This document shows positions 12,107 through 21,865 of a DNA stretch of 64,000 nucleotides, one piece after another; position 1 is the first letter of the stretch, and each line of letters starts with the position of its first letter. Source of the DNA: Synaphobranchus kaupii. Taxonomy: Eukaryota > Chordata > Actinopteri > Anguilliformes > Synaphobranchidae. The stretch lies in NCBI GenBank assembly GCA_029718625.1, contig CM056380.1, positions 105,147,055 to 105,211,054 on the forward strand, given 5' to 3'. Under the pieces are notes generated by a model, which made no database searches, was not told where the DNA came from, and saw only the letters and a program-made list of their open reading frames with translations. The position numbers were made by a program, and so were the translations under genes.

Positions 12107-12341
12107 GGGGGGGGGGGTGAAGACTATAGAGAGTGAAAAAGAGAGGGAGAGAGGCAGAGAGAGAGAGAGAGAGAGGCAGAGAGTGGAAGATGGAGATAGG
12201 GAAAGAGTGGGAGAGGGATAGAGAGAGGGAGAGAGTGAAATAGAAAGAGGTAGTAGGGGTTGAAAGAAGGTGGAAAAAGCAGAACCGTTCAAAAGGCAGC
12301 TCCCAAACTGTCATATAACTCTAACCCACGGGTGGACAACT
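12107..12341. repeat. GA-rich block duplicated from or with 10240-10428
   Basis: The GA-rich tract followed by a stretch containing CTCCCAAACTGTCATATAAC and CCACGGGTGGACAACTC is nearly identical to sequence 1.9 kb to the left. Outside the shared block the two loci differ, so this is a local duplication or two copies of a dispersed element. Confidence 0.7.
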
Positions 12342-12589
12342 CCAGTTCTAGGAGGTGTTGGTATTTGTTCCAACCAATTATTCTGGGTTTAATTTTCGAA
12401 ACAGCCTTGCATATCGTGGCTGGTTCACTCCTATTTACGTAACAAAAGATACAGGTGCATTCTTCACCCTGATGCTCATGGCTTTATCAAAAATATCAGA
12501 TCAAATAAATAAATGATTGAGATAATTATACAGTATAATTAAAAACAAAAGCTGTCATAACTGTTTTTAACTAGGATTTGAATTATTGT

Positions 12590-12760
12590 GATTTCATGTT
12601 GTATTTATTGTATTAATGTAACTGTTATTTGCACTTGCCGTTTTGTTTTACTGTCCTGCTGGCCTTCTCCCCAGACCACCCTCACAAAAGAGGTTGTTAA
12701 CCTCAAGGGTCTTGCCTGGGTAAATTAAGGTTAATGAAATAAACAATAAAATAAATGCCA
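12590..12760 (+). mobile_element. LINE 3'-end fragment
   Basis: The segment ends with text (AGAGGTTGTTAACCTCAAGG, then TGGGTAAATTAAGGTTAATG and an A-rich AAATAAA tail) that I recognise as a common fish LINE 3' terminus. No reverse transcriptase coding remains upstream. Confidence 0.5.
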
Positions 12761-13206
12761 TCACAAAACAAATTGGCCCTCGTTGTTGCATCCCTGGCCT
12801 AAACTATATCCAACTGTGTACTCTTGTGGAACTAACACCACTGGTTTATTTACACCGTCTAACACTGATGTCTAGCCCTGGCTGGCTAGCAGGAAAGATT
12901 ACTGTCAGTTACTGTGATCATTTACCCCAGCTTACTGAGCGCGGAGGAAATGGACGATTGTCCCGTTTTTTTTAAAGGCGGATACTTTTCAGCATCGTTA
13001 TAAGGGAAAAATCCTTTCCCGATCCAGACAGAGAGTGTGGTTTCTTAAAGGCTAGGAAGCAATAACAGGGCCTTCCGTCCCCAAGGCCCCCCCTCAGCCT
13101 TGATGTTGATTGACAGGCATTGACATACGGAGGCCTGGTCACCACCAGTCAGTAAAAAACAAAAACAACGTTCTCTGTGGATGAATCAGCAGCCCCCCCA
13201 CCCCCC

Positions 13207-13241
<35 letters not shown>

Positions 13242-13735
13242 CTCTCCCCCCAGGCACAGGGGAAGTTATTAATCCAAATTACAGCGAGTTCGGTCGGAGG
13301 AGCATGGGGGCTTCACAAAGGTTGATATTTCGACTCGCTAATAAGTCCCTGTGGGCCGGGCTGCCATTGTGAGTGACAAGACTGTGTGGCTCTGCCAGCA
13401 GGGCTCATTAGATGGAGTACTACCGCTCCCCCCCCCCCCCCCCCCGGAACGACTTCACCTGAGAGGAAGAGGTCTGCCGTCAGGCGGCCCAAAACACCCG
13501 CGTTTCGCCGCGACGTTAACAAGCGCTTGATGTTGTATCACCGTCCGGACAAAAAAGCAAGTAGATTAAAGAGGCGACCGAGGGCGCTGGCCGTCCTCCG
13601 TTCCGGCTCTTTCAGTCCCGTCCAGACTTTAGCCTCTGACCTGCGGACAGTGCTCCCCGTTACGCTGTGGATACCGGACCCAGAGCCGAATGAGGGGCTA
13701 CCAGACAGGGGCGCAGTGCTTAGAACCGTCCTCAA
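12761..13735. other. Unassigned sequence; CA tract and poly-C
   Basis: A short CA microsatellite is at 13208-13239 and a C homopolymer at 13430-13446. The section 13250-13425 is of balanced composition, with an ATTAATCCAAATTAC motif, and could be conserved non-coding DNA. The open frame at 13386-13763 has no recognisable domain and begins across the poly-C run. Confidence 0.35.
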
Positions 13736-13737
13736 GG

Positions 13738-14130
13738 GGGTGTCTCGTGGGTGTAGCCTGTAGAGCAGTGGTCCCCCCAACCCCGTTCCTGTAGGTTTTA
13801 ATTTCAACCCGGTTTTGGCACACCTGATTCTACTAATTAGCAGCTCAATGAGTTCTCTAGCTGTTGAATGAGGCGTGCTTTGTTAGGATTGGAGTGAAAA
13901 CCTACAGAACTGTAGATCGCCAGGAACAGGGTTGGGGACCACTGCTGTAGAGCACCATTCACATGCTCACTGCGGGCCATGAAGTCAGCGGTTCAAATCC
14001 GGCCGCGCGACCTTTGTCACGTTTCTCCCTCTCTCGCTCCCTTTCTTCCTGTCTCTCTACACTGTATACTGTCAAATTAAATGCTGATAACAAAAGCCCT
14101 AAAAAATACAAAAACATTTTAAAAGACCTG
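13738..14130 (+). mobile_element. tRNA-derived SINE split by a hAT MITE
   Basis: A B-box GGTTCAAATCC at 13990-14000 and the downstream pattern (a CT-rich patch, then a 3' end around CAAATTAAATGC and A-rich sequence) match a common teleost SINE type. The tRNA-like upstream part is interrupted by the MITE at 13766-13944 exactly inside the A-box region; removing one copy of the 8-bp target repeat restores an uninterrupted head. Confidence 0.6.
13766..13944. mobile_element. hAT-type MITE with perfect 8-bp TSD
   Basis: This 179-bp element has inverted ends CAGTGGTCC and GGACCACTG and is palindromic over longer imperfect arms (CAACCCCGTTCCTG near the left, CAGGAACAGGGTTG near the right). The flanking direct repeat CTGTAGAG (13758-13765 and 13945-13952) is the 8-bp duplication expected of hAT transposases. 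A sister copy is at 28763-28955. No coding capacity, so it would be mobilised in trans. Confidence 0.8.
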
Positions 14131-14152
14131 TTCTCAAAACACAATAGAACCA

Positions 14153-14672
14153 TGACTCCCCAGTCCTGCTCCTACAGAGCCACTGGTTCTGTTGGTCTTT
14201 ATTGTTACTCATATTTGATCACCTGAGGCCGCTAATTACACAGTTGACTCACCACACCTGGTTATTTGGGTCCATAGTTAGGCACATTCAAGGGCAGAAA
14301 AACATTACGTGAACGTCTTATAACAGATATGGGACTGTACCGGTCATCCCGTTTGCAGAATGGCGCAGGCGTGGTGGCTATCGTATGCGGCCATTATACT
14401 GTGGGCAATGACGTACTTTAACTCATTGCAATACCTTACCCCGCCACCAACCTAGCAGAGCCAACATTCCCGCCTCCGTAACACGCCCACAAAACGTGAC
14501 CAACAGTGTTGCAAAACACAGCAAACCATTCATAGTGAACTTCTTGTTCCACAGAGGGAATGTTTGAAATACAGCAGTGTTCTTCTTATTGAATAAACCT
14601 CTGGCTGCTGGTTTTCAGGGGCAACAAAAACCCCTCAGACACTGTGGCTCTCCAGGACCAGGGTAGAGGAAC
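14153..14672. mobile_element. Possible degenerate TIR element
   Basis: The left text CCAGTCCTGCTCCTACAGAG and the right text (complement of CTCTCCAGGACCAGGG) form a weak inverted repeat of about 29 bases with roughly two thirds identity. A similar end type is common in fish non-autonomous DNA elements. No target duplication recognised. Confidence 0.3.
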
Positions 14673-15487
14673 CTGTACAATCAACATCAGTAATTATATA
14701 ACATTATAGACTATCAATTATGTCCATTCCAAAACATAAGTACGCCATGATGTGGAACGGGCAAAAGACTAATCACTTATCCAAAATGGCTAACCAATAG
14801 ATTCCTTTTCCAAGACTCTGATTGGCTGCAGTCATCACCAATCATTTTCCACATTTGCATTTTTGAAGTCTCACATGGAAATGGCAGCTGCTTCTTTTAT
14901 ATTCGACGAGGTCACAAACATTTGATGTTTGATGTTCCTTGTTGTGTTCCTTTGTGTTGCAGCCTGTCGAGCCGGGTTCGTAACAAACAACATTACATTA
15001 CATTACATACGAGGACACAAACATTTGAGCAGTGTAGAAGTAGAGTGAAGAAACATAAGTAAGATGCAATTGCTCTGTGAATTTTAAAACTTCATTAATA
15101 AATCTGCTAATGAATAAAACGGCGTGTCGTCTTTCTTTGTTCCAATGAACCACGTTATTTCCCAAGGTGCTATTCCAACACCCCCCCCCCCCCCCAGATC
15201 ATTATTGGATATAGGGTGTTTAACACTGTCAATGTTTCTGCCCAATCAGACATCATCAAATAGCAGTCCCCGCCCCAACCCCACTGGAACAAGAGTGATT
15301 CCATGCCATTTGGCGCTTGAAAAAAGGACCAATCAGAGCAATTACATCGTTTTTCATGTTGCCACAATACAGATAATTCTCTATGACATTAACACTGAGC
15401 AACTCGAACAAAAGGGATAATCAAGAATATGAGGGAGAGCTGGAAACACAATGGAGGGGGAATGACATAGAGAGACTGAAATAAGCT

Positions 15488-15523
<36 letters not shown>

Positions 15524-16640
15524 GGAGGGAGGGAGAGAGGGAGAGAGGGAGAGAGGAAGACAATGGCAACAATACATTAGTATAATCATTGAACTAGTGC
15601 TGAAAGTTTGGTGCAAGTGAAAGGATAGAGCAAAACCCACAGAGAAGTGTTGCATTATGGGTGCTGTTTTCCCAATTACCATCACAGTGAAATGGATTCT
15701 GGAAAACGCTGAACAAATTAACACATACCAGTCAATTACAGAGGAAGACGGGGTACAAAAAAAAGACACTTCAAAAGATGATACGTTTTTGTTTTCTTGG
15801 GGGGGGGTGGGGGGCGGTGATAGTGGTTTGTTTCAATGTTTTTCTTTTCTTTCTTCTGATGTAATCATTTTTAAAAGACAACAAAATTATTCCCCTGTGT
15901 AGCCCATTAAAGGTAATCCCAATGTTTCCCGGCGCTACTGACTAAGAACATAGCGAACCTCACACCAGAGCAGAAATCACACTGATGCCTGTGTCACAGT
16001 GTCACCCTTAGTCGCTGGGCCAGGATTTCACACTGTTTGGCAAACGCCTTGAATGACATTTGACCGTACTTTGGGTCACCCCTCTACCCCCTGCCCCCCC
16101 TCATCCCCGAGCCCGAGGCAAAAAAGAAATCTCCATGAGCGCTACAATAAAAAAATAAAAAAAACGAGGGAGTTTGTAAACTCATAGACACGTGGGATTT
16201 AGGGGGCATTAAGTATTAATCCTCAGGAAAAAAAAAAAAAAGCAGAAAAAACAAATCAGAGCGCAAGACGTCTTTTACCTCCTGGAGTCCTTTTTTCTTC
16301 TTCTCTCCTTTCGATTAGAGGGAGTTTTTTATCGAGAGTGAGGCTCTGAATATTTCATGAGGCATGAGGCGGACTCCTTCTCTGATCAGGATCTGGCTAA
16401 ATGGAGGATGGAAGGAGGGAGGGAGGCGGGGCGGGGGCGGGGGCTTGGGCAGGGCATTTCAGGTTTCTGACTCCACCTGAAAGGCCTCGTTAAACGTCCT
16501 CCAGACCGAAAGCCGGCCGGTGACCCCTCGTTTCGCGATGGCCGTGGGTGTCCTCAACAGGAATCTCGGATTTGTGCAATTACAGGGCGAGCTCTTGGGT
16601 TGGTTGGCCCCAAGGTAGCAAGGCTCTGGATTTGTAAACA
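14673..16640. other. Unassigned sequence with GA tract
   Basis: A GA microsatellite lies at 15487-15560, a poly-C at 15180-15194 and a G-rich run at 15799-15817. The stretch 16060-16640 is non-repetitive and reads like ordinary intergenic or intronic DNA, possibly with conserved elements. No gene recognised. Confidence 0.4.
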
Positions 16641-16907
16641 TACTGCATTGTAGTTTCTCAGTCTAATAATCCTGGCAGGGTATGAATGAACACACATCCA
16701 AACAGAGACTGTATACTAATCCAAGAAACTGCACTATAGTTTCTCAGTCTAATAATCCTGGTAGGGTATGAATGAATGCACATCCAAACAGAGACTGTAT
16801 ACTAATCCAAGAAACTGCACTACAGTTTCTCAGTCTAATAATCCTGGTAGGGTATGAATGAATACACATCCAAACAGAGACTGTATACTAATCCAAGAAA
16901 CTGCACT
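16641..16907. repeat. 86-bp tandem repeat, three copies
   Basis: Three successive copies of an 86-bp unit containing GTTTCTCAGTCTAATAATCC and CAAACAGAGACTGTATACTA, differing at only a few positions. Confidence 0.9.
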
Positions 16908-17325
16908 GTACCTGCTCAGAGTAGTAAAATCAAAGTATGCACTGAGGTGAGAGGATACTCAGTGCATCTTATCAATTCAAGAGTCTCTCACAAGAATCGA
17001 GAAACTTCTAGGCAGCTGTGAGTTATTATTTATTACTATCTATAATTCATTTGTTAGACATTCTTATCCAAAGCAGGGGACATGGTTCATACAATGAATA
17101 TTTTAACTATAAATAAATTACATAAAAATACATGAAAAAAAACTGAAAATATACCGAACTGGGAAATTACATACAAGAGAAAACTCCACAGGGGGATAAC
17201 CTGGTGTGTACAGTATATGACTCAATAGACTGCAATCGGAATGCAGGTTTTTTCTGTTCAAACCATGCAAAAAAAAAAAAAACACTGATTAGTGGGGAAA
17301 GTAGTGAAGAAAGCTAATGCCTTCA
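16908..17325. other. Unassigned AT-rich spacer
   Basis: No ORF or structured repeat recognised; ends in a poly-A run at about 17269-17282. Confidence 0.4.
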
Positions 17326-17327
17326 CA

Positions 17328-17328
<1 letters not shown>

Positions 17329-17367
<39 letters not shown>

Positions 17368-17445
17368 GTGTATGTGTGTGCATATGTGTGTGTATGTGTG
17401 TGTGCATATGTGTGTATGTGTGTGTGTGTGTGTGCATATGTGTGT

Positions 17446-17482
<37 letters not shown>
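17329..17482. repeat. GT microsatellite with GTGCATATGT interruptions
   Basis: GT repeats broken by three GCATATGT motifs. Open frames on both strands are repeat translations. Confidence 0.95.
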
Positions 17483-17485
<3 letters not shown>

Positions 17486-17570
17486 GGGGGTGTTTTTAAA
17501 TAAAAAACACAATATACAAAAAACAACTACTACAGCAAAGTAAATCATATATAAATAATTTTTTTAAAAG

Positions 17571-17746
17571 GGAAGGAGAGACAGAGAGGGACAGAGAGTG
17601 AGAAAGAGCGAGGGAGAGGTAAAGGCTGAGAGAGGTAGAGAGAGTGAGAGAGTAAGAGAGAGGTAGAGAGAGGGAGGGAGTAAGAGAGAGGTAGAGAGAG
17701 GGAAGGAGAAGTGGAGAGAGAGGGAGAGAGAGGGAGAGTGAGAGAG

Positions 17747-17787
<41 letters not shown>

Positions 17788-18076
17788 ACCAGGGACATCG
17801 AGAGAGGTAAACAGAGTGAGAGAGATGTAGAGTAAGAGAGAGGTAGAAAGTAGCAGCAGAAAGAGGTAGAGAAATAGAGAGGTTGAGAGTGAGGGAGAGA
17901 GAGTGAATGAGAGGTGGAGAGTAAGAGAGAGGTAGAGAGAGTGAGAGAGTAAGAGAGAGGTAGAGAGAGGGAGGGAGAAGTGGAGAGAGAGGGACAGTGA
18001 GAGTAAGAGAGAGGTAGAGAGAGGGAGGGAGAAGTGGAGTAAGGGGAGAGTGAGGGAGAGTGAGAGAGTAAGAGAG
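17571..18076. repeat. GA-rich minisatellite, left block
   Basis: Irregular GAGAGA/GTAAGAGAGAGGTAGAGAGA units over 0.5 kb, interrupted by a short unique patch near 17787-17800. Its right side is broken by the truncated LINE at 18077, and the related GTAAGAGAGAGGTGTAGAGA units resume beyond it. Confidence 0.85.
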
Positions 18077-18766
18077 TCTAATTTCACACAATTAGACCAA
18101 ACCAAATTATGATGAAAGAAAAAGAAAACTAAGACAGTACACCTTGGCAGAATATTTGACTATGGTGACTGATAACAGATTGAGAAAAGCATTGACAATG
18201 TACAGACTCAGTGAGCACAGCCTGGCCATAGAAAGCGGCCGTCACAGACAGACCTGGCTGCCCAGGGAGGACAGGCTGTGCTCCCACTGCGATCAGGGGG
18301 CAGTGGAGCCAGAGCTGCATTTCCTAATGGAATGCACAAAATACCAGGAAATTAGAACACATTTCTTTTCAAAAATTGGAACAATGTTACCCAAATTCCC
18401 AACATATAATAATCTCGAAAAGCTCCCCTACATACTCGGGGAGAAAACCGAATGTGCGGCATTGGCTGCAAATTACGTGGCTTCCTCTCACAAAATGAGG
18501 GACAACCTCCTTTATCCGAATTGTTAATTGTTATTGTTACCGTCCTTATTAGTGGTTGTCGTTCAACAATATATCTAGATTGTCTGTAGATTTGGTTATT
18601 TATTATTTATATACATTATTATTCATTATTTTTTTTATTTTTTTTTATTCCAGTGTATTAGTCCTATGTCATGTGTCATTGTTAATTGTTTTATTGTTAA
18701 TTGCTTTGGCAATATAGTTTTTGTATAATCATGCCAATAAAGCATTATTGAACTGAACTGAACTGA
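18077..18766 (+). pseudogene. 5'-truncated LINE copy (C-terminal ORF2 plus 3' UTR)
   Basis: The frame at 18144-18527 encodes the C-terminal zinc-knuckle region of a LINE ORF2: LCSHC, nine residues, then HFLMEC, giving C-x2-C-x9-H-x4-C. It aligns by eye with residues near the end of the ORF2 of the large LINE at 21866-25421 (same RLSEHSLAIE / RLSDHSLAIE and LILGE / ILGEKTE text). The 3' UTR ends in a GCATTATTGAACTGAACTGA tail. Both flanks are GA minisatellite. The insertion is too short to retain endonuclease or reverse transcriptase. Confidence 0.85.
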
Positions 18767-19114
18767 GTAAGAGAGAGGTGTAGAGAGAGCGAGCAGCAGA
18801 GAGAGAGAGAGAGTAAGAGAGAGGTGTAGAGAGAGGGAGCAGCAGAGAGAGAGAGAGTAAGAGAGAGGTGTAGAGAGAGGGAGCAGCAGAGAGAGAGAGG
18901 GTAAGAGAGAGGTGCAGAGAGAGGGAGCAGCAGAGAGAGAGAGAGTAAGAGAGAGGTGTAGAGAGAGGGAGCAGCAGAGAGAGAGAGAGTAAGAGAGAGG
19001 TGTAGAGAGAGCGAGCAGCAGAGAGAGAGAGAGTAAGAGAGAGGTGTAGAGAGAGGGAGCAGCAGAGAGAGAGAGTAAGAGAGAGGTGTAGAGAGAGGGA
19101 GCAGCAGAGAGAGA
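18767..19114. repeat. 44-46 bp GA minisatellite
   Basis: About eight units starting GTAAGAGAGAGGTGTAGAGA and containing GAGCAGCAGAGAG, spaced 44-46 bp. It begins immediately after the LINE tail and ends at the 5' side of the full-length LINE. Matching units continue at 25719-25908 on the far side of that LINE. Confidence 0.9.
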
Positions 19115-19621
19115 TAGTACTATAGATAGTACTCCAGAGATACACAGAAAAATGAGCTCCTAATAGAAAATATTCCTTTTTGTTTTCTAGAGTAAAGTAC
19201 AATGAAAAGAAAGGTATTATATTAAATGTGAAAAAGTATAGAACAAATTGGACAACTTTTGTGAAAATTTGGACCAACAGGAAATGTTTTAAAACTAAAT
19301 ATTTAAAAAGATTAGCTTTCAAGCTAACTAACTAGCTCAATAGACAGCCAAGCTGAAGAGACAGCCAAAGACAGGACAAACAAGAAGAAAGGACCATTGT
19401 CAGGACACACAAAATCCTGAAAGGAACCCATCCTGTGACAGGGAAGAAAATAAGAATTTAAGGGAGGTAGGCCTGTATTTTATCCCTAAATTAACCACTA
19501 GGTAATCTAGTTAGAAGCTAAACTAAACTAAACTAGCCTCAGCTCTGTATATTAGCTACAGCAACAGGCATCTTTGTCAAGTGCATTTTGACAGTTGGAA
19601 CCCGACAGTTGGGGGAAAAGT

Positions 19622-21136
19622 ATGGATACACTTAAGGGGCGGAGCCTGAGCAGCATGTCATTTGCATACCCAGCAGAAGTAACCAGTGAGACGGGGAGAA
19701 AGAAGTACAAGCAGAAAATACTGAGAGAATTCCCAGAGACTCTGAAGGCAGACATTTTTATTTTAAATGACAAAGAAACCAAAGCTGATCTGATCTTCTA
19801 TACAGAGCACCCAAATGCCTGGCACACAGCCCTCTGCTTAGCCAATAAGCAGCTGAAAATGGCTGGTAATAAAGCCATGAGACAACTCTATTTGGACACT
19901 GTACCTAAGTTCAATGTAAATATTTACAACAATGGAACGATAATGATTCAAGGTTCAGAGGACAGTCTAGTGAAATTTGAAACTGACTTTACAAACCTCA
20001 AGTCTCTTGCTGAGAAGGAGAAAAAACCCCTGCCTCAAACAGCAGCATCAGAGTCAGAATTAGAGTCACAGCCCTCAGCCCACAGAGAGCCAGCCCCTCC
20101 CTCCTCTCCTTGTGTCTCTGCCCTTCCCTCAGCCCCCCACACTCCTCAGACCCCCAGAACACCTGTGTCTGTGCAGCGCATTCAGGACTGTCTCTCACTG
20201 CTGGAGGTCGAGATCACAGAGTTCAAGGAGAACAAACTCCAAGAGAGTGATACTATCCAGCAGCTAAAAGAAGAACTAAGGCTCTTTAAAGAAGAGACCA
20301 AACTCACCATAAGAGAGTTAGGTGATAAAATCAGGACAATAAGCAAAGATAACGGTGCACTAAAAGACACGTTGTCTAGAGTAAGAGAGGAGTTGGTCCA
20401 GAGAGAGAGAGACATGAGCTGTCTCAGTCAGCAGCTGGTCAGTGTGACTACAGCAGCAGCAGCAGCAGAGCAGCCCGAGACCCAGACCACAGACTCACAG
20501 ACAGACCCTGAGAACAGCCCGGGCCTCAGTCCCACTGTCCCACAGCCTGAAATACCACCAGCCACACAACCAGCTCCTCCTCAACCCTCACCTAGACCAC
20601 CTCAACCAACCCAACCTCCCAAAACAGCCATCCTTATTGACTCCAATGGGAAGTTCCTGCACCACAGGAAACTGTTCCCCAGACACAAGGTGGCAAAATT
20701 CTGGTGCCCGACTACAGACAGGGCATTACAGCTGCTCTGCCAATCCAGCCTTGACAACCCAGACAACATTGTCATCCACACGGGCACCAACGATCTGCGC
20801 TCAAAAAGAGAGGGAGTGTCAGAGGCAGTGAGGGAAATGGCAGAAAAAGCACACAGGGTGTTCCCAGAGGCAAACATTGTTATTTCTACCCTACTGCCAA
20901 GAACAGATTTCCCCCAGCACATGATTAATAAAATCAACAAAAAAATTACCAAAGACTGTGCCCCCATGACCAACATTAACATCGCCCATCACCCTGCCAT
21001 CACACACGAGCACCTTTATGATGGCTTGCATCTGGACCAGGACTCTGTCAGAATATTCGCAAAAAGCATCAAAGATACAGCGCTCGGCAGGAGCCCACTC
21101 ACTCACCACCACAGCCAGGGACCAGCCACCCAATAA
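19622..21136 (+). CDS. LINE ORF1 protein with coiled coil and SGNH esterase
   Basis: The first in-frame ATG is at 19622 (MDTLKGRS...), giving 504 residues; an upstream TTG at 19595 is not needed. Residues about 1-135 form a basic N-terminal region I do not recognise. Residues about 185-275 are a heptad-rich coiled coil (KEELRLFKEETKLTIRELG), likely driving oligomerisation. A proline/glutamine linker (about 295-335) leads to an SGNH/GDSL-type hydrolase: ILIDSNGK with Ser341 as nucleophile, HTGTNDL with Asn390, and DGLHL with Asp467 and His470. Esterase-bearing ORF1 proteins with a coiled coil are known from fish L2 and CR1 LINEs, where they bind element RNA as part of the ribonucleoprotein. 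The frame is intact and all three catalytic blocks are present. Confidence 0.88.
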   Translation: MDTLKGRSLSSMSFAYPAEVTSETGRKKYKQKILREFPETLKADIFILNDKETKADLIFYTEHPNAWHTALCLANKQLKMAGNKAMRQLYLDTVPKFNVNIYNNGTIMIQGSEDSLVKFETDFTNLKSLAEKEKKPLPQTAASESELESQPSAHREPAPPSSPCVSALPSAPHTPQTPRTPVSVQRIQDCLSLLEVEITEFKENKLQESDTIQQLKEELRLFKEETKLTIRELGDKIRTISKDNGALKDTLSRVREELVQRERDMSCLSQQLVSVTTAAAAAEQPETQTTDSQTDPENSPGLSPTVPQPEIPPATQPAPPQPSPRPPQPTQPPKTAILIDSNGKFLHHRKLFPRHKVAKFWCPTTDRALQLLCQSSLDNPDNIVIHTGTNDLRSKREGVSEAVREMAEKAHRVFPEANIVISTLLPRTDFPQHMINKINKKITKDCAPMTNINIAHHPAITHEHLYDGLHLDQDSVRIFAKSIKDTALGRSPLTHHHSQGPATQ

Positions 21137-21139
21137 CAG

Positions 21140-21425
21140 AGACGAGTGCTCAGCCCAGGATGACCCAGCCCAACAGAGCCTATGCCAGGATGACCCAACC
21201 CAGCGGAGCTCAGCCCAGCGCAGCCCGACCCAGGACGACCCAGCCCAGCGCAGACCGACCCAGGATGACCCAGCCCAGCGGAGCCCAGCCCAGCGCAGTC
21301 CGACCCAGGACGACCCAGCCCAGCGCAGACCGACCCAGGACGACCCAGCCCAGTGGAACCCGACCCAGGACGACCCAGCCCAGCGGAGCCCAGCCCAGCG
21401 CAGCCCACTGCAGCAGGACCCAGTC
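21140..21425 (+). repeat. 30-bp minisatellite just downstream of ORF1
   Basis: About nine imperfect units of the type CAGGACGACCCAGCCCAGCG follow the ORF1 stop. They remain open in several frames on both strands (Gln/Asp/Pro/Ala/Arg-rich on the plus strand), and one frame (21018-21461) overlaps the ORF1 end. It may be untranslated inter-ORF sequence or a frameshifted extension. Confidence 0.75.
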
Positions 21426-21615
21426 CAGCAGCATTTCCTACAACTACCCCCAGCAGAGTAGAACATCACATGTGGCAGCTGAATTCATGCTTCCTACACA
21501 GCACCGGCCAACCTATGCAGAGGTGGTACATGGTAACAAGCACCCAGACTATTCAGACATGGGAGAGGTCCGGCAACTACTGCAACTAATATGCAGGATC
21601 ATAGGATGAGCACAT

Positions 21616-21765
21616 ACACACACACGCACATGCTCACGCAAACACACACACATACACACACACACACACACACATATGCATGTGCATACATACGCAGACA
21701 CACACATGCGCACGCATAAACACACACGTGCGCACGCACACACACGCACGCACACACACACACAC
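21616..21765. repeat. CA-rich microsatellite between ORF1 and ORF2
   Basis: CACACA runs with CGCA and CATGCATGT interruptions inside the LINE inter-ORF region. Confidence 0.9.
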
Positions 21766-21865
21766 CTAATCTCTTTCACCACTGAAGAACAGTTCAAATA
21801 CTAGCTTTCTTTAGCGTTCTTTGCATTAAAATTATAGAAACAAGAGGGAGGGGGGATTGTAAAAT

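Noticed and set aside
13386..13807. Plus-strand 125-codon and minus-strand 89-codon frames in GC-rich DNA
   Set aside because: No recognisable domain, overlap on opposite strands, and the plus frame begins across a C homopolymer.
13990..14000. GGTTCAAATCC as part of a functional tRNA gene
   Set aside because: No cloverleaf can be drawn and the head is split by a MITE; it is a SINE B-box.
17496..18105. Minus-strand Leu/Ser-rich frames up to 186 codons resembling membrane proteins
   Set aside because: They are the complement of the GA-rich minisatellite; Ser-Leu repeats mimic hydrophobic helices.
20891..21469. Minus-strand 192-codon Gly/Trp/Ala-rich frame
   Set aside because: Antisense of the 30-bp repeat after LINE ORF1, with no independent signal.
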